From: Kitasatospora phosalacinea
GTDB taxonomy: Bacteria; Actinomycetota; Actinomycetes; Streptomycetales; Streptomycetaceae
Length of the DNA stretch: 64,000 nt
Reading direction: 5' to 3'
Assembly: GCF_000716545.1 (NCBI RefSeq)
Contig: NZ_JNWZ01000024.1
Location: forward strand, 1 to 64,000
Shown here in pieces: positions 63,331-64,000 of this stretch (the stretch's first letter is position 1; each line of letters opens with the position of its first letter). The position numbers were made by a program, and so were the translations under genes. The notes beneath the pieces are model-generated. The model did no database searches. It was given only the letters and a program-made list of their open reading frames with translations, and was not told where the DNA came from.

Positions 63331-64000
63331 TCAGCCCTCGGTCAGCGGGCCGTAGGCGTCCGGGCGCCGGTCCCGGTAGAACGCCCACTGCCGGCGGACC
63401 TCGTCGATCGTTCCGAGGTCGAGGTCGCGGACGACGAGTTCCTCGCTCTTGTCGGAGGCGACCTCGCCGACGAACTGGCCGCGCGGGTCGACGAAGTAGC
63501 TGGTGCCGTAGAAGTCGTCGTCGCCGTACTCCTCGACGCCGACCCGGTTGATCGCGGCGACGAAGTACTCGTTGGCGACGGCGGCGGCGGGCTGCTCCAG
63601 CTGCCACAGGTACCCGGACAGGCCGCGGCTGGTCGCCGACGGGTTGTAGACGATCTCGGCGCCGGCCAGGCCGAGCGCCCGCCAGCCCTCCGGGAAGTGC
63701 CGGTCGTAGCAGATGTACACGCCGACCTTGCCGACCGCGGTGTCGAACACCGGCCAGCCGAGGTTTCCGGGCTTGAAGTAGTACTTCTCCCAGAATCCGT
63801 GCACCTGCGGAATGTGGTGCTTGCGGTACTTGCCCAGGTAACTGCCGTCGGCGTCGATCACGGCGGCGGTGTTGTAGTAGAAACCGGCCTGCTCGATCTC
63901 GTACACCGGCGCGACGATCACGATGCCGAGCTCCTTCGCCAGCGCCCGCATCCGCCGCACCGTGGGCCCGTCCGGGACGGGCTCGGCCCAGGCGTAGTGC
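63331..64000 (-). CDS. Beta-ureidopropionase-type nitrilase (5' end outside window)
   Basis: The C-terminal 222 residues of a carbon-nitrogen hydrolase; the frame is open to the window edge, so the N-terminus with the catalytic Glu is not seen. The catalytic Lys is in LGKYRKHHIPQVHGFWEKYY and the nucleophilic Cys in VGVYICYDRHFPEGWR. The text is typical of N-carbamoyl-beta-alanine/D-amino-acid amidohydrolases, which give beta-alanine or amino acid, CO2 and ammonia. First visible gene of the operon with hydA and the LLM oxidoreductase. Confidence 0.92.
   Translation of the reverse strand, partial: HYAWAEPVPDGPTVRRMRALAKELGIVIVAPVYEIEQAGFYYNTAAVIDADGSYLGKYRKHHIPQVHGFWEKYYFKPGNLGWPVFDTAVGKVGVYICYDRHFPEGWRALGLAGAEIVYNPSATSRGLSGYLWQLEQPAAAVANEYFVAAINRVGVEEYGDDDFYGTSYFVDPRGQFVGEVASDKSEELVVRDLDLGTIDEVRRQWAFYRDRRPDAYGPLTEG

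Overview
The window looks like one chromosomal segment of a streptomycete (Streptomyces or Kitasatospora). It is very GC-rich with strong third-position GC bias. It shows GTG and TTG starts, GGAGG ribosome sites, Tat and Sec exported hydrolases, two GH18 chitinases and many regulator/target pairs. No rRNA, tRNA, CRISPR array, phage block, insertion sequence or classical biosynthetic cluster was recognised. Most genes are ordinary accessory metabolism, divided into small divergent regulator-target modules whose operators can often be read directly.

Layout, 0-12 kb: threonine catabolism (tdh-kbl); a chitinase with a DasR-type operator; a TetX-like monooxygenase opposite a GntR-TetR fusion regulator with several palindromic operators; an NHEJ pair (ATP ligase and LigD-type polymerase); a serine hydrolase; and an NmrA-like reductase opposite an HxlR regulator. 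12-25 kb: XRE-cupin regulator with epoxide hydrolase; MFS pump with AsnC regulator; a three-gene succinate dehydrogenase with a divergent LysR gene; MOSC; HD hydrolase; and a large LuxR-family (LAL) ATPase regulator preceded by a 13-bp-arm perfect palindrome. 25-40 kb: exported M4 metalloprotease; formylglycine-generating enzyme with a Tat sulfatase; a small sigma factor; a SAM methyltransferase; a DasR-like GntR gene opposite an exported phosphodiesterase; bioF; a HEAT-repeat protein; a second IF-1; and a GNAT.

40-50 kb is the most eroded stretch. It holds a single-base frameshifted gene, a histidine kinase pseudogene whose phospho-acceptor His is now Arg, and a short orphan gene tail; a decayed SMI1-like gene lies further upstream near 31 kb. 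Intact genes here include DoxX, LysR, rhodanese, two methyltransferases and a Ser/Thr kinase with a duplicated C-terminal module. 50-64 kb: MarR plus a nitroreductase-hemerythrin fusion; a second chitinase followed by an exported beta-helix lectin protein; a MarR-MFS pump operon; VOC, VanZ and macro-domain genes; MarR opposite an NmrA-like reductase; and a pyrimidine/hydantoin degradation operon (beta-ureidopropionase cut by the window edge, dihydropyrimidinase, F420-type oxidoreductase).

Themes: chitin use under DasR-like control (2.7 and 51.3 kb sites, and possibly the 34.2 kb GntR paralogue), sulfatase maturation, xenobiotic sensing and efflux, and catabolism of Thr and pyrimidines. No convincing wholly new multigene system was found. 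The most novel elements are the GntR-TetR fusion with its operator array, the kinase with a tandem C-terminal module, the nitroreductase-hemerythrin fusion and the palindrome in front of the LAL regulator. All functional calls are by eye from motifs and family resemblance; no searches were run.
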